Positions 1 to 7,140 of a DNA stretch of 22,493 bases are shown here, piece after piece. The first letter of the stretch is position 1. Each line of letters begins with the position of its first letter. The stretch covers positions 1-22,493 of the forward strand of contig JAIROF010000076.1 of NCBI GenBank assembly GCA_031257655.1, in the 5' to 3' direction. The notes beneath the pieces were generated by a model. That model worked only from the letters and a program-made list of their open reading frames with translations. It searched no databases and had not been told where the DNA came from. Position numbers and translations under genes: made by a program. This DNA comes from Prevotellaceae bacterium. Lineage in GTDB: Bacteria > Bacteroidota > Bacteroidia > Bacteroidales > UBA932.

Positions 1-12
1 CGAATGCTTTCA

Positions 13-47
13 AATTCTCAATTCTCAATTCTCAATTCTCAATTCTC
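13..47. repeat. heptamer tandem array, 5 x AATTCTC
   Basis: Five perfect consecutive copies of the 7-base unit AATTCTC, at the left edge of the window and downstream of the leftward miaB gene. It is the first of several arrays with a 7-base period in this window. No gene is seen in 1-230. Confidence 0.9.
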
Positions 48-69
48 CGGCGCCTTGCTTTTAACCCGA

Positions 70-87
70 CGTAGCGTGGACGCTACG
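70..87. repeat. inverted repeat downstream of miaB
   Basis: CGTAGCGTGGACGCTACG is a perfect inverted repeat with 8-base arms and a 2-base centre. It lies about 145 bases past the miaB stop on the leftward strand. It could form a hairpin in the miaB 3' region, but no T-run follows, so a terminator role is only a guess. Confidence 0.45.
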
Positions 88-117
88 CCGAGCGGAGCAC
101 GAGTGCGCGGAGTGGAG

Positions 118-160
118 GAGCCGAACCGTAGCGAAGCGGAGCTCGGCGCAGCCAATCGCC
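118..160. repeat. dispersed repeat, inverted copies near 14.4 and 14.7 kb
   Basis: Bases 142-159 recur exactly, inverted, at 14382-14399 (18 of 18). Bases 146-160 recur inverted at 14695-14709, and 130-140 recur inverted at 14715-14725, so the similarity to the 14.7-kb copy covers about 43 bases with small gaps. All copies lie outside recognised genes. Confidence 0.7.
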
Positions 161-230
161 AACCACTTCTACCACACGAGACGGTGGTGTGGGAGAGAGA
201 AGGAGGGAGCGTCGTCGACAGCTGCTCTGC

Positions 231-1571
231 TCATTCACGCTCCGCAATGAGCGTTGCTGAGGTGCAGCGCGTGGGGGTTACGCTCAGGTATTCGCCCACT
301 CGGTGGTCGCCGCAGGGGAACACCACCACCATGTTTTGGGAGGTGCGGCCAAAGAGCTGCTCTTTGGATTTTTTGGAGAAGCCTTCGGCTAAGACCTCCA
401 CCGCTTTGCCCACGTAGGGGAGCTTTGCCTTGAGCGATATCTCGTTTTGCAGCGCGATAATTTCGCTCAGGCGGCGCGCCTTCACCTCCTCCGGCACGTC
501 GTCGCGGTAGCGGCGCGCAGCCCGGGTGCCGGGGCGCTCGGAGTACATGAACATGAAGGCAAAGTCGTAGGCGGCCTCGCGCATGAGCGAAAGCGTTTGC
601 CGGTGGTCGTCCTCCGTTTCGGTGCAGAAGCCCGCTATCAGGTCGGTGGAGATGCTGCACGCCGGCAGGATGCTGCGGATGGCGGCAATGCGCTCCAGGT
701 AGCTTTCGCGCGTATACTTGCGGTTCATCAGCTCCAGCACGCGGGTGCTGCCGCTCTGCGCGGGGAGGTGTATGCTCTTGCAGATGTTGCGGTGCTGCGC
801 CATCACGTGCAGCACGTCGTCGCCCATGTCCTTGGGGTGAGAGGTGGAGAAGCGCACGCGCAGCTGGGGCGACAGCCGGGCGACTTTATCCAGCAGCTGC
901 GCAAAGGTGCAGGGCGCTGCGCTGCGGTCGCCGGCCAAGGACAGGTAGCTGTTTACGTTTTGCCCCAGCAGCGTTACCTCCCGGTAGCCGCTATCGACGA
1001 GCGCCTGCACCTCGCGCAGCACGCTCTGCGCATCGCGGCTGCGCTCGGCGCCGCGCGTGTAGGGCACCACGCAGTAGCTGCACGCGTTGTTGCACCCGCG
1101 CATGATGGACACAAAGGCCGACACGCCGTTGCTGTCGTAGCGCACCGGCGCAATGTCGGCGTACGTTTCTTCGCGCAGCAGCTCCACGTTTACGCCTTTT
1201 TGCCCGGCCTTGGCCATGCTCACGAGGCTGGGCAGCTCGCGGTAGGCGTCGGGGCCAACCACCACATCTACGGATTGCTCCTGCTCCAGCAGCCGCTCCT
1301 TGAGGCGCTCGGCCATGCAGCCAATCACGCCCAGCATGAGGCGGGGGTTTTTCCGCTTCAGCGCGCGCAGCTCGGCCAGCCGCCCCCACACGCGCTGCTC
1401 GGCGTTGTCGCGAATGGAGCACGTGTTGAGCAGCACAAGGTCGGCGCTTTCGGCGGCGCTGCACATAGCGTAGCCGTGATCGCGCATGACGGACGCTACC
1501 ACTTCGCTGTCATTTACGTTCATCTGGCAGCCGTACGTTTCGATGTATAGCAGGGGGGGAGGGGTAGCCAT
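231..1571 (-). CDS. miaB: tRNA-2-methylthio-N6-dimethylallyladenosine synthase MiaB
   Basis: A radical-SAM methylthiotransferase of 446 residues, the usual MiaB length. It adds the methylthio group to i6A37 of tRNAs that read UNN codons. The N-terminal MTTase domain carries three cluster cysteines, C15 (in YGCQMN), C51 (NTCSIR) and C85 (IGCMAE). The radical-SAM domain carries the CxxxCxxC motif C160, C164, C167 (RGCNNACSYC). A TRAM RNA-binding domain occupies about residues 383-446. The YGCQMN start and the NTCSIRDNAE motif fit MiaB better than RimO or MtaB. The ATG at 1571 gives the normal N-terminus. It is the last gene of the leftward operon, with a 7-base gap after the TM2 gene stop. Family assignment is secure; the substrate is inferred from family. 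Confidence 0.96.
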   Translation of the reverse strand: MATPPPLLYIETYGCQMNVNDSEVVASVMRDHGYAMCSAAESADLVLLNTCSIRDNAEQRVWGRLAELRALKRKNPRLMLGVIGCMAERLKERLLEQEQSVDVVVGPDAYRELPSLVSMAKAGQKGVNVELLREETYADIAPVRYDSNGVSAFVSIMRGCNNACSYCVVPYTRGAERSRDAQSVLREVQALVDSGYREVTLLGQNVNSYLSLAGDRSAAPCTFAQLLDKVARLSPQLRVRFSTSHPKDMGDDVLHVMAQHRNICKSIHLPAQSGSTRVLELMNRKYTRESYLERIAAIRSILPACSISTDLIAGFCTETEDDHRQTLSLMREAAYDFAFMFMYSERPGTRAARRYRDDVPEEVKARRLSEIIALQNEISLKAKLPYVGKAVEVLAEGFSKKSKEQLFGRTSQNMVVVFPCGDHRVGEYLSVTPTRCTSATLIAERE

Positions 1572-1578
1572 GCGCTTC

Positions 1579-1857
1579 TTAGCGGGAGGTGTAGTAGTGC
1601 TGCTCTATTTTGTCTGCCAGGTCGTTGTTGTAGGCGTCAACCATGTCGCCTACCCTAAACAGGTCGATAATGCTCCAAATAATGGTGACGGGCAGCCCTG
1701 CTCCAACGAGCGAAAGAATCAGCATGACCGTTGCGGAGCGCTTTTGGTTGAGGTAAAAGCGGTGCAGCCCCAAAAAGCCGAAAAAAATGCAGAACACGGC
1801 GGCCATCGCCGCCGAGCGCTTGTTGGCTTCGTAGCGAATTAATCTCGACGTGTTCAT
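1579..1857 (-). CDS. TM2 domain-containing membrane protein
   Basis: A small 92-residue protein with the TM2-domain signature FFGFLGLHRFYL, followed by two hydrophobic segments at roughly residues 17-36 and 43-66 separated by a short basic turn (NQKRS). The tail after about residue 70 is polar. TM2 proteins are small inner-membrane proteins of unclear function in bacteria. Its ATG overlaps the S41 protease stop in an ATGA tetranucleotide (1854-1857), so translation is probably coupled to the protease, and miaB follows closely. That placement hints at a role linked to envelope or protease function, but this is inference. Confidence 0.88.
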   Translation of the reverse strand: MNTSRLIRYEANKRSAAMAAVFCIFFGFLGLHRFYLNQKRSATVMLILSLVGAGLPVTIIWSIIDLFRVGDMVDAYNNDLADKIEQHYYTSR

Positions 1858-3476
1858 GTGTTTGCTTTCTTTTCCAGGTTTTTCACGGCTGCCTGCAGCG
1901 CATCGTCCACGTTGTCCAGAAAGGGGTAGAATCCTTCGTCGTCCAGCGGGGTGCTCCGCCCGATTTGGGCTTTAATCTGCGCGGATATGAGCTTCTGGCA
2001 GGCGCGAAGCTCCTCCCAGCTGCCCGTTACGCCGCTGCTGGCGGCGTAGGTGGTGAAATTGCCGATGAGGTTTTTGCGCCTCAGGTATTTGCTAAGGTCG
2101 GCAAAGGATTTCATCTTGCTCAGCACCGGACGGTTGGCTTCCGAAAACTGAAGCGCAAATTTATAGACCAAATTCCGGCGTAATACTTTCATGTAGTAGT
2201 TGTTGAAATTTAGCGTATCAAAGGGCACAAAAATGTCGGGCGTAATGCCGCCGCCGCCGTACACCGCTTTTCCGTTGCGCGTGAGGTAGCGCAGCGAATC
2301 GTTTTGCTTGATGCTGTCCATCACGTCCATTTCGCCGTGCTCGTAGCGGCGCTGCATTTCGAGGTAGTAGTCGTCGTATTCGCTGTTTGCGTTGTACGGC
2401 CGCTGGATGCAGCGTCCCGATGGCGTGTAGTAGCGGGCTACGGTGAGGCGCATGCCCGACCCGTCGTTGAAAAGAACGGGTTCCTGCACCAGCCCTTTGC
2501 CAAAGGAGCGACGCCCTACTATCAACCCCCGGTCGTTGTCCTGCAGGGCGCCTGCCAGCACTTCGCTCGCCGACGCCGAGCCTTCATCAACGAGAACGGC
2601 TACGGGCGTGTTGAGCAGCAGGCCGTGCTGGTCGGCATGGTAGTCCTTCCGCTTGGAGTTCCGCCCTTCGGTATAGACGATGAGGTCGCCCGTGCTCAAA
2701 AATTCGTTGGCTATTTCTATGGCTTCCTCCAGGTAGCCGCCCGTGTTGCCGCGAAGGTCGAGCACCAAATTTTGCATGCTTGCGTTGAGCAGCTTGCGCG
2801 ATGCCTCCCGAAACTCCTTGCAGGTGCTGCGCGAAAACCGCGATATCTTAATGTAGCCCGTGCGCGGGGTGGTCATGTACGAAACATCGACGCTTTTGAC
2901 AGGAATCTTACCCCGCGTAACGGTTACCGCAACGAGGTCTTTTTCGCTCATGCGCTTTAAGCCAAGCCTGACCTTGCTGCCGCTTTTGCCGCGAAGCAGC
3001 CGCATCACGCTGTCCTGCGGTATCCTTCGCCCGGCAATAACGCTGTCGTTGACCGCTATAATGCGGTCGCCGGCCTGTATGCCGGCGCGCTCGGATGGCC
3101 CCCCAACAATGATGTTCATCACGATAACCGTGTCCAGCGACATGTTGAACATTATGCCTATCCCGTCAAAGTTGCCCTCTAAGGATTCGCTCGCCTTCTC
3201 CATTTCGGAGGCGGGAATGTACACCGAATGCGGATCCAGCGATTTGAGCATTAGGGTAATGGACTTTTCTTCTATCTCCTTGTGCGGGATGTGGTCTACG
3301 TAGCCCTTGTCGATGTAGTTGAGAATGGTGTTGAACTTATTCCACTTTTGCCCGGTCTGGTAGTGCCGCTGCAGGTTAGACTCCTGCACGCGAACGCCAA
3401 GCATAAACCCCAGCGTTAATACTCCGAGAAGCATTAAGGGAAGCATTATTTTCCTTTTGTCGAATCTTTTGGCCAT
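1854..3476 (-). CDS. S41 family carboxyl-terminal processing peptidase (CtpA-like)
   Basis: A 540-residue tail-specific serine protease. Residues about 10-28 form one hydrophobic segment after a basic start (MAKRFDKRKI), either a membrane anchor or an uncleaved signal, so the catalytic part is probably periplasmic. A PDZ domain spans about residues 95-190, with GPSERAGIQAGD near 126-137. The S41 core contains LRGNTGGYLEEA (241-252), then GSASASE with the likely nucleophile S302, and SFGKGLVQ with general-base K327. The 25-residue Ser-to-Lys spacing matches E. coli Prc and other CtpA proteins. A C-terminal extension of about 150 residues is typical of Bacteroidota members. It lies 16 bases downstream of the dCMP deaminase gene and overlaps the TM2 gene, so all are likely one transcript. 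Confidence 0.94.
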   Translation of the reverse strand: MAKRFDKRKIMLPLMLLGVLTLGFMLGVRVQESNLQRHYQTGQKWNKFNTILNYIDKGYVDHIPHKEIEEKSITLMLKSLDPHSVYIPASEMEKASESLEGNFDGIGIMFNMSLDTVIVMNIIVGGPSERAGIQAGDRIIAVNDSVIAGRRIPQDSVMRLLRGKSGSKVRLGLKRMSEKDLVAVTVTRGKIPVKSVDVSYMTTPRTGYIKISRFSRSTCKEFREASRKLLNASMQNLVLDLRGNTGGYLEEAIEIANEFLSTGDLIVYTEGRNSKRKDYHADQHGLLLNTPVAVLVDEGSASASEVLAGALQDNDRGLIVGRRSFGKGLVQEPVLFNDGSGMRLTVARYYTPSGRCIQRPYNANSEYDDYYLEMQRRYEHGEMDVMDSIKQNDSLRYLTRNGKAVYGGGGITPDIFVPFDTLNFNNYYMKVLRRNLVYKFALQFSEANRPVLSKMKSFADLSKYLRRKNLIGNFTTYAASSGVTGSWEELRACQKLISAQIKAQIGRSTPLDDEGFYPFLDNVDDALQAAVKNLEKKANT

Positions 3477-3492
3477 ACTGTCTGTTTATTAC

Positions 3493-3924
3493 TTAAATGT
3501 TAATCTGCTCAACTTCTATGCCTGCACGCTCCAGCAAGCCAAGTCCGCCGGCGTCGTGGTAGTGGTCGGCAAAAACAACGCGCTTGATGCCCGCCTGGAT
3601 GATGAGCTTGGCGCACTCCATGCACGGCGACGAGGTGACGTAAAGCGTGGAGCCTTCGCTGCTGTTGTTCGATTTGGCAACCTTCGTTATCGCGTTCGCC
3701 TCGGCGTGCAGCACGTAGGGCTTGGTTACGCCGCTATCTTCGCACTCATTCTCAAACCCGGATGGCGTACCGTTGTACCCATCCGAAATAATTATTCGGT
3801 CTTTGACCAGCAGGGCGCCCACCTGACGGCGCTTGCAGTACGAGTTTTTGCCCCATATCCGCGCCATCTCCAAATACCTGCAATCAAACTGACGCTGCCT
3901 TTCTCTCATTGAATTATACATCAA
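3493..3924 (-). CDS. deoxycytidylate (dCMP) deaminase
   Basis: A cytidine/deoxycytidylate deaminase-fold enzyme of 143 residues, expected to convert dCMP to dUMP for thymidylate synthesis. The zinc site is complete: H73-A-E75 (HAEANAI), with E75 as the proton shuttle, and P100-C101-x2-C104 (PCMEC). The dCMP-deaminase segment KDRIIISDGYNGTPSG (41-56) is also present, which separates it from cytidine deaminases. The first of two adjacent start codons (ATG at 3924) is used here; either could serve. It is the promoter-proximal gene of the leftward operon and faces the DUF59 gene across a 182-base divergent region. Confidence 0.93.
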   Translation of the reverse strand: MMYNSMRERQRQFDCRYLEMARIWGKNSYCKRRQVGALLVKDRIIISDGYNGTPSGFENECEDSGVTKPYVLHAEANAITKVAKSNNSSEGSTLYVTSSPCMECAKLIIQAGIKRVVFADHYHDAGGLGLLERAGIEVEQINI

Positions 3925-4003
3925 GCTGTTTATATACAGTGCGTTGACTCATTTTGCCGCGTGATGAATCAATCTGCAAGTTTAATCAAAAAACGCAAAC
4001 TGA

Positions 4004-4011
4004 CAAAATTA
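4004..4011 (-). promoter_or_regulatory. possible -7 box for the dCMP deaminase operon
   Basis: On the minus strand this reads TAATTTTG, matching the Bacteroidota -7 consensus TAnnTTTG. It is 80 bases before the dCMP deaminase start. No TTTG stands at the expected upstream distance, so support is partial. It sits back to back with the rightward promoter at 4013-4043. Confidence 0.35.
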
Positions 4012-4012
4012 T

Positions 4013-4043
4013 TTTGTAAAACACTATATTCTGATTAAGTTTG
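4013..4043 (+). promoter_or_regulatory. consensus Bacteroidota sigma-ABfr promoter for the DUF59-queG operon
   Basis: TTTG at 4013-4016, exactly 19 bases, then TAAGTTTG at 4036-4043: a full match to the Bacteroidota housekeeping promoter TTTG-N19-TAnnTTTG. Transcription would start near 4050, leaving a leader of roughly 55 bases before the ATG at 4107. Confidence 0.8.
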
Positions 4044-4106
4044 CAGTCCTTTTAATCGGCAGCCTGACGGAAAACAGGCGGTTTGACCTTTGTAAAAATC
4101 GACGTG

Positions 4107-4427
4107 ATGGACGCTGACAAAATATTAGCCATACAGAAAGATATTGTGCGGGTGCTCCGCAACATTTACGACCCCGAAATTCCGGTAAGCGTGTACGAAC
4201 TTGGCCTCATCTACGAGGTGCAGGTAAGCGAAGAGGGCAAGGTGGAGGTAACGATGACGCTCACGGCGCCCAGCTGCCCCATTGCCGACGATATTGTGCG
4301 CGACGTGCGGGAGCAGGTGGCGCAGGTGCCCGGCGTAGCCGAGGCTACCGTAACCCTCACCTTTGAGCCGCCTTGGGACAAGGAGATGATGAGCGAAGAG
4401 GCAAAGCTGCAGCTGGGGCTGCTGTGA
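4107..4427 (+). CDS. MIP18/DUF59 family iron-sulfur cluster assembly protein
   Basis: A 106-residue protein of the MIP18 (DUF59, SufT/PaaD-like) family, taken to help iron-sulfur cluster assembly or transfer. Visible signatures are YDPEIPVSVYELGLIYEV near the N-terminus and TLTAPSCPIAD with the conserved cysteine, then the PPWDKEMM motif. The ATG at 4107 gives the family's usual start (MDADKILAIQ). A TTG at 4083 would add eight residues with no family likeness, so it was not used. The next gene, queG, encodes a protein with two 4Fe-4S clusters and starts 39 bases downstream. A cluster-delivery link is plausible but is inference. Confidence 0.9.
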   Translation: MDADKILAIQKDIVRVLRNIYDPEIPVSVYELGLIYEVQVSEEGKVEVTMTLTAPSCPIADDIVRDVREQVAQVPGVAEATVTLTFEPPWDKEMMSEEAKLQLGLL

Positions 4428-4466
4428 GGCGGCGCACCGAAAATTCTTGAACCTCCGAACCTGCAA

Positions 4467-5417
4467 GTGCTAACGCCCGACTTCATACAATCCGCCGCCC
4501 GCAGCGCCGGCTTCGACGCCTGCGGGGTGGTTGCCCTGAGCGCCCTGCCCAGCGACGTGCTCCGCAGCTTCGACGAGTGGATACGGCGCCGCCACCACGC
4601 CGGCATGCGCTACATGGAGCGCTACCTGCACCAGCGCGCCGACCCGCGCCGGCTGATGAAGCGCGGCGCGCGCACGGCGGTGGTAGCGCTCCTTTCGTAC
4701 AAGCCGCACCGCCGGCAGCCGCCGCACCTGCCGCAGGTGTCGTGCTACGCCTACGGTGCAGATTACCACGACGTGCTCAAGCAAAAGCTCCGGAGCCTGC
4801 TCGCAGCGCTGCAAGCCCAACAGCCCGCGCTACAGGGGCGCGCATTTGTTGACACGGCGCCGCTACAGGAGCGCTACTGGGCTGCAGCAGCCGGATTGGG
4901 CTGGCTGGGCAAAAACGGAATGCTGATAAGCCGCGAGCTCGGCTCCTACACGTTCATCGGCGTGCTGCTCTTGGACGATGACGTAAAAAGCAGCGCCACG
5001 CCGGCAAAAAACCGCTGCGGCGCCTGCACCCGCTGCATCAGCGCCTGCCCCACAAGCGCCATCGTAGGCTGCGGCAGAGTGGATGCGCACCGCTGCCTGT
5101 CGTACCGCACCATAGAAAAGCATGCCAACCCGCAGCAGGGCGACGCGCAAAGCGCGGAGGCGGAAAAGGATGAAAAAACAGCAGCACCACGCTACATTTT
5201 CGGCTGCGATATTTGCCAGGAGGCTTGCCCCTGGAACAGAAAAGCGAAGGTTGCGGCGCACGGCGAGCTGCAAATACTGCCCCAGCTGCTCTCGCTCACC
5301 GCCGAAGACTGGCTGGCGATGTCTGCCGACGATTTTGAAAAGATATTTGAGCGCTCGCCCATCAAACGGGCTACGCTGCAGGGCATGAAGGAAAACGTGA
5401 GGGCAACGATGGGCTGA
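4467..5417 (+). CDS. queG: epoxyqueuosine reductase QueG
   Basis: A 316-residue cobalamin and iron-sulfur enzyme that reduces epoxyqueuosine to queuosine in tRNA, the last step of queuosine synthesis. The active-site stretch VDTAPLQER carries the likely catalytic D129, followed by GLGWLGKNGMLI. Two ferredoxin-type cysteine sets are present: C184, C187, C190, C194 (RCGACTRCISACP) with C210, and C247, C250, C254 (GCDICQEACPWN). Together these supply ligands for two 4Fe-4S clusters. The start is GTG at 4467; no in-frame ATG exists between the previous stop and residue 47, and the N-terminus from LTPDFIQ fits the family. A low-complexity insert (about 220-240) separates the cysteine sets. The C-terminal HEAT-repeat region is short. 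It follows the DUF59 gene in one operon. Confidence 0.94.
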   Translation: MLTPDFIQSAARSAGFDACGVVALSALPSDVLRSFDEWIRRRHHAGMRYMERYLHQRADPRRLMKRGARTAVVALLSYKPHRRQPPHLPQVSCYAYGADYHDVLKQKLRSLLAALQAQQPALQGRAFVDTAPLQERYWAAAAGLGWLGKNGMLISRELGSYTFIGVLLLDDDVKSSATPAKNRCGACTRCISACPTSAIVGCGRVDAHRCLSYRTIEKHANPQQGDAQSAEAEKDEKTAAPRYIFGCDICQEACPWNRKAKVAAHGELQILPQLLSLTAEDWLAMSADDFEKIFERSPIKRATLQGMKENVRATMG

Positions 5418-5565
5418 AGGAAGAGTAGGTAATGCAGGTAGAGTAGCTTTGGAGGTGAAGACAAAATTTACTTTTATGCTATCGAAAAATGCTACTACCA
5501 AAAGTACGGCGAAAACAGAAGAAAGTACAGAGAAAGGGCTAAAATCTGTGTAAATCATAAAAATC

Positions 5566-5580
5566 TGCGCCATCTGCGCG
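5566..5580. repeat. dispersed repeat TGCGCCATCTGCGCG, copy 1
   Basis: This 15-base sequence is identical to 13541-13555 and differs by one base from 20416-20430. All three copies lie between genes. The bases just before it (from about 5543) have a loose AAATCTG repetition. Confidence 0.7.
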
Positions 5581-5692
5581 CCAAAAAAACAAATCGCAGC
5601 TTGCGACCGTGCGGAGTATATTTTGCAGCATATTTGCGACAAAGAGGTGCGAGCACTTAACATTTTCGTCCGAGCGATACAGCCCTAAATTC

Positions 5693-5727
5693 CTAATTCG
5701 TAATTCCTAATTCGTAATTCCTAATTC
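5693..5727. repeat. heptamer array, 5 x (C/G)TAATTC, against the purD start codon
   Basis: Five consecutive 7-base units alternate strictly CTAATTC and GTAATTC, preceded by a near-copy at 5685-5692. The array ends three bases before the purD ATG, so it occupies the place where a ribosome binding site would be. Confidence 0.9.
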
Positions 5728-5730
5728 AAA

Positions 5731-7005
5731 ATGAAAATTCTTTTACTTGGTTCGGGAGGTCGTGAGCATGCGTTAGCGTGGAAAATGCGGCAAAGCAAGG
5801 CGCTTTCGCAGCTTTTCATTGCGCCGGGCAATGCGGGCACCGCCTCGCTTGGGGTCAACGTAGCCGTCGACCCGAACGATTTTGCCGCCGTAAAGGAGGT
5901 GGCGCTGAGGCATTCGGTAAACATGGTGGTGGTAGGCCCCGAAGAGCCGCTGGTGCGGGGCGTTTTCGACTACTTTGCCTCCGACGATGCGCTGAAAAAC
6001 ATCCCGGTAATAGGCCCCTCAAAAAAAGGCGCCATGCTGGAGGGGAGCAAAGACTTTGCCAAGCAGTTCATGGCAAAGTACGGCATCCCCACGGCGCGCT
6101 ACAAGTCATTTACGCGCAGCAGCCTCGCCGACGGCTTTGCCTTTCTGGAATCGCTCGCGCCGCCCTACGTGCTCAAAGCCGACGGGCTGGCCGCCGGTAA
6201 GGGGGTGCTGATCCCCGACAGCCTGAGCGAGGCAAAAAGGCTGCTGGAGGAAATGCTCAGCGGCATGTTTGGCGCAGCAAGCCAAACGGTGGTGGTAGAG
6301 GAGTTCCTGAGCGGCGTAGAGCTGTCGGTCTTTGCGCTAAGCGACGGCAAATCGTACAAAATATTGCCCGAAGCAAAAGACTACAAGCGTATAGGCGAGG
6401 GCGACACGGGGCCAAATACCGGCGGCATGGGCAGCGTTTCGCCGGTACCCTTTGCCACGCCGGAGCTCATGGAAAAGGTGCGCACGCGCATCGTTGAGCC
6501 AACCATCGGCGGCTTGCAGGCGGAAGGCGTATGCTACAAAGGCTTCCTCTTTTTTGGCCTGATAAGCGCAGGTGGAGAGCCGCTCGTGATTGAGTACAAC
6601 GTGCGCATGGGCGACCCCGAAACCGAAAGCGTTATGCTGCGCCTCGACGCCGATTTGGTCGATTTGTTCGACGGCGTTGCCAAGGGAAACCTCGCGGAGC
6701 GCGCGTGCCGCCATTCGCCACAGGCGGCAGCCTCCGTAGTGTGCGTGAGCGGAGGCTACCCCGGCAGCTACAAAAAGGGAGCCGCCATAAGCGGGCTGGA
6801 AAACGTGCGGGAATGCATCGCCTTCCACGCCGGCACAAGCGCTGCCGACGGAAAAATACTAACCGCCGGAGGACGTGTGCTCGCGCTCTCATCCACCGCC
6901 CCTACCCTACCCCTCGCCCTGGCAAAAGCATACGACGCAGCCGAAAAGGTCGAGTACGAAGGAAAATATTTCCGAAGGGATATAGGAAAAGACGTTTTGC
7001 CATGA
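5731..7005 (+). CDS. purD: phosphoribosylamine--glycine ligase (GARS)
   Basis: A 424-residue ATP-grasp enzyme for the second step of purine synthesis: phosphoribosylamine, glycine and ATP give glycinamide ribonucleotide. The N-terminal domain starts with MKILLLGSGGREHALAWKM. The ATP-grasp region includes LKADGLAAGKGV (near 148-159), and the GARS signature GPNTGGMGSVSP lies near 228-239. Metal and ATP ligands lie in EYNVRMGDPE near 287-296. Length matches stand-alone PurD; no PurM or PurN fusion is present. The ATG at 5731 gives the standard N-terminus. It lies directly behind the heptamer array, so its translation may depend on that sequence. purB, another purine gene, is in the window but far away. 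Confidence 0.97.
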   Translation: MKILLLGSGGREHALAWKMRQSKALSQLFIAPGNAGTASLGVNVAVDPNDFAAVKEVALRHSVNMVVVGPEEPLVRGVFDYFASDDALKNIPVIGPSKKGAMLEGSKDFAKQFMAKYGIPTARYKSFTRSSLADGFAFLESLAPPYVLKADGLAAGKGVLIPDSLSEAKRLLEEMLSGMFGAASQTVVVEEFLSGVELSVFALSDGKSYKILPEAKDYKRIGEGDTGPNTGGMGSVSPVPFATPELMEKVRTRIVEPTIGGLQAEGVCYKGFLFFGLISAGGEPLVIEYNVRMGDPETESVMLRLDADLVDLFDGVAKGNLAERACRHSPQAAASVVCVSGGYPGSYKKGAAISGLENVRECIAFHAGTSAADGKILTAGGRVLALSSTAPTLPLALAKAYDAAEKVEYEGKYFRRDIGKDVLP

Positions 7006-7077
7006 GGCTCTTTGCCGGAAATTCGGGAGTTTTGGGCGCCGCTCCTCTGTAGAAAAACTTTTTTTTCATTTCGCACG

Positions 7078-7108
7078 CTTGAAAATCTGAGATTTTCATG
7101 TATTTTTG
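7078..7108 (+). promoter_or_regulatory. promoter of the Rpn-type nuclease gene
   Basis: TATTTTTG at 7101-7108 matches the -7 consensus TAnnTTTG. CTTG at 7078-7081 matches three of four bases of the -33 box, with exactly 19 bases between. The gene starts 32 bases after the -7 box, a fitting leader length. Confidence 0.7.
7081..7097. promoter_or_regulatory. operator-like palindrome inside the Rpn promoter
   Basis: GAAAATCTGAGATTTTC is a perfect palindrome with 8-base arms around a single central G. It fills most of the spacer between the -33 and -7 boxes. A one-base centre suits a dimeric DNA-binding protein better than an RNA hairpin. No regulator gene is adjacent. Confidence 0.55.
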
Positions 7109-7140
7109 CCACATAAAATCACCGGACAAAAAATAACCGT

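Larger units (their letters stand above)
5418..5730. other. intergenic region before purD
   Basis: These 313 bases hold no recognisable gene. They contain a dispersed TGCGCC-type repeat (5566-5580) and the heptamer array that touches purD. I could not place a convincing purD promoter: TACTTTTA at 5469-5476 is one base off the -7 box, and its nearest TTTG is 17, not 19, bases upstream. Confidence 0.6.

Noticed and set aside
172..192. Hairpin CCACAC...GTGTGG as miaB terminator
   Set aside because: Only six-base arms and no T-run on the leftward strand.
447..1550. Open frame of 367 codons antisense to miaB
   Set aside because: The sense strand has all MiaB motifs; the antisense reading has no recognisable domain.
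4863..5663. Leftward ORF across queG and the purD upstream region
   Set aside because: Shadow of queG plus repeat DNA; no domain or start signal.
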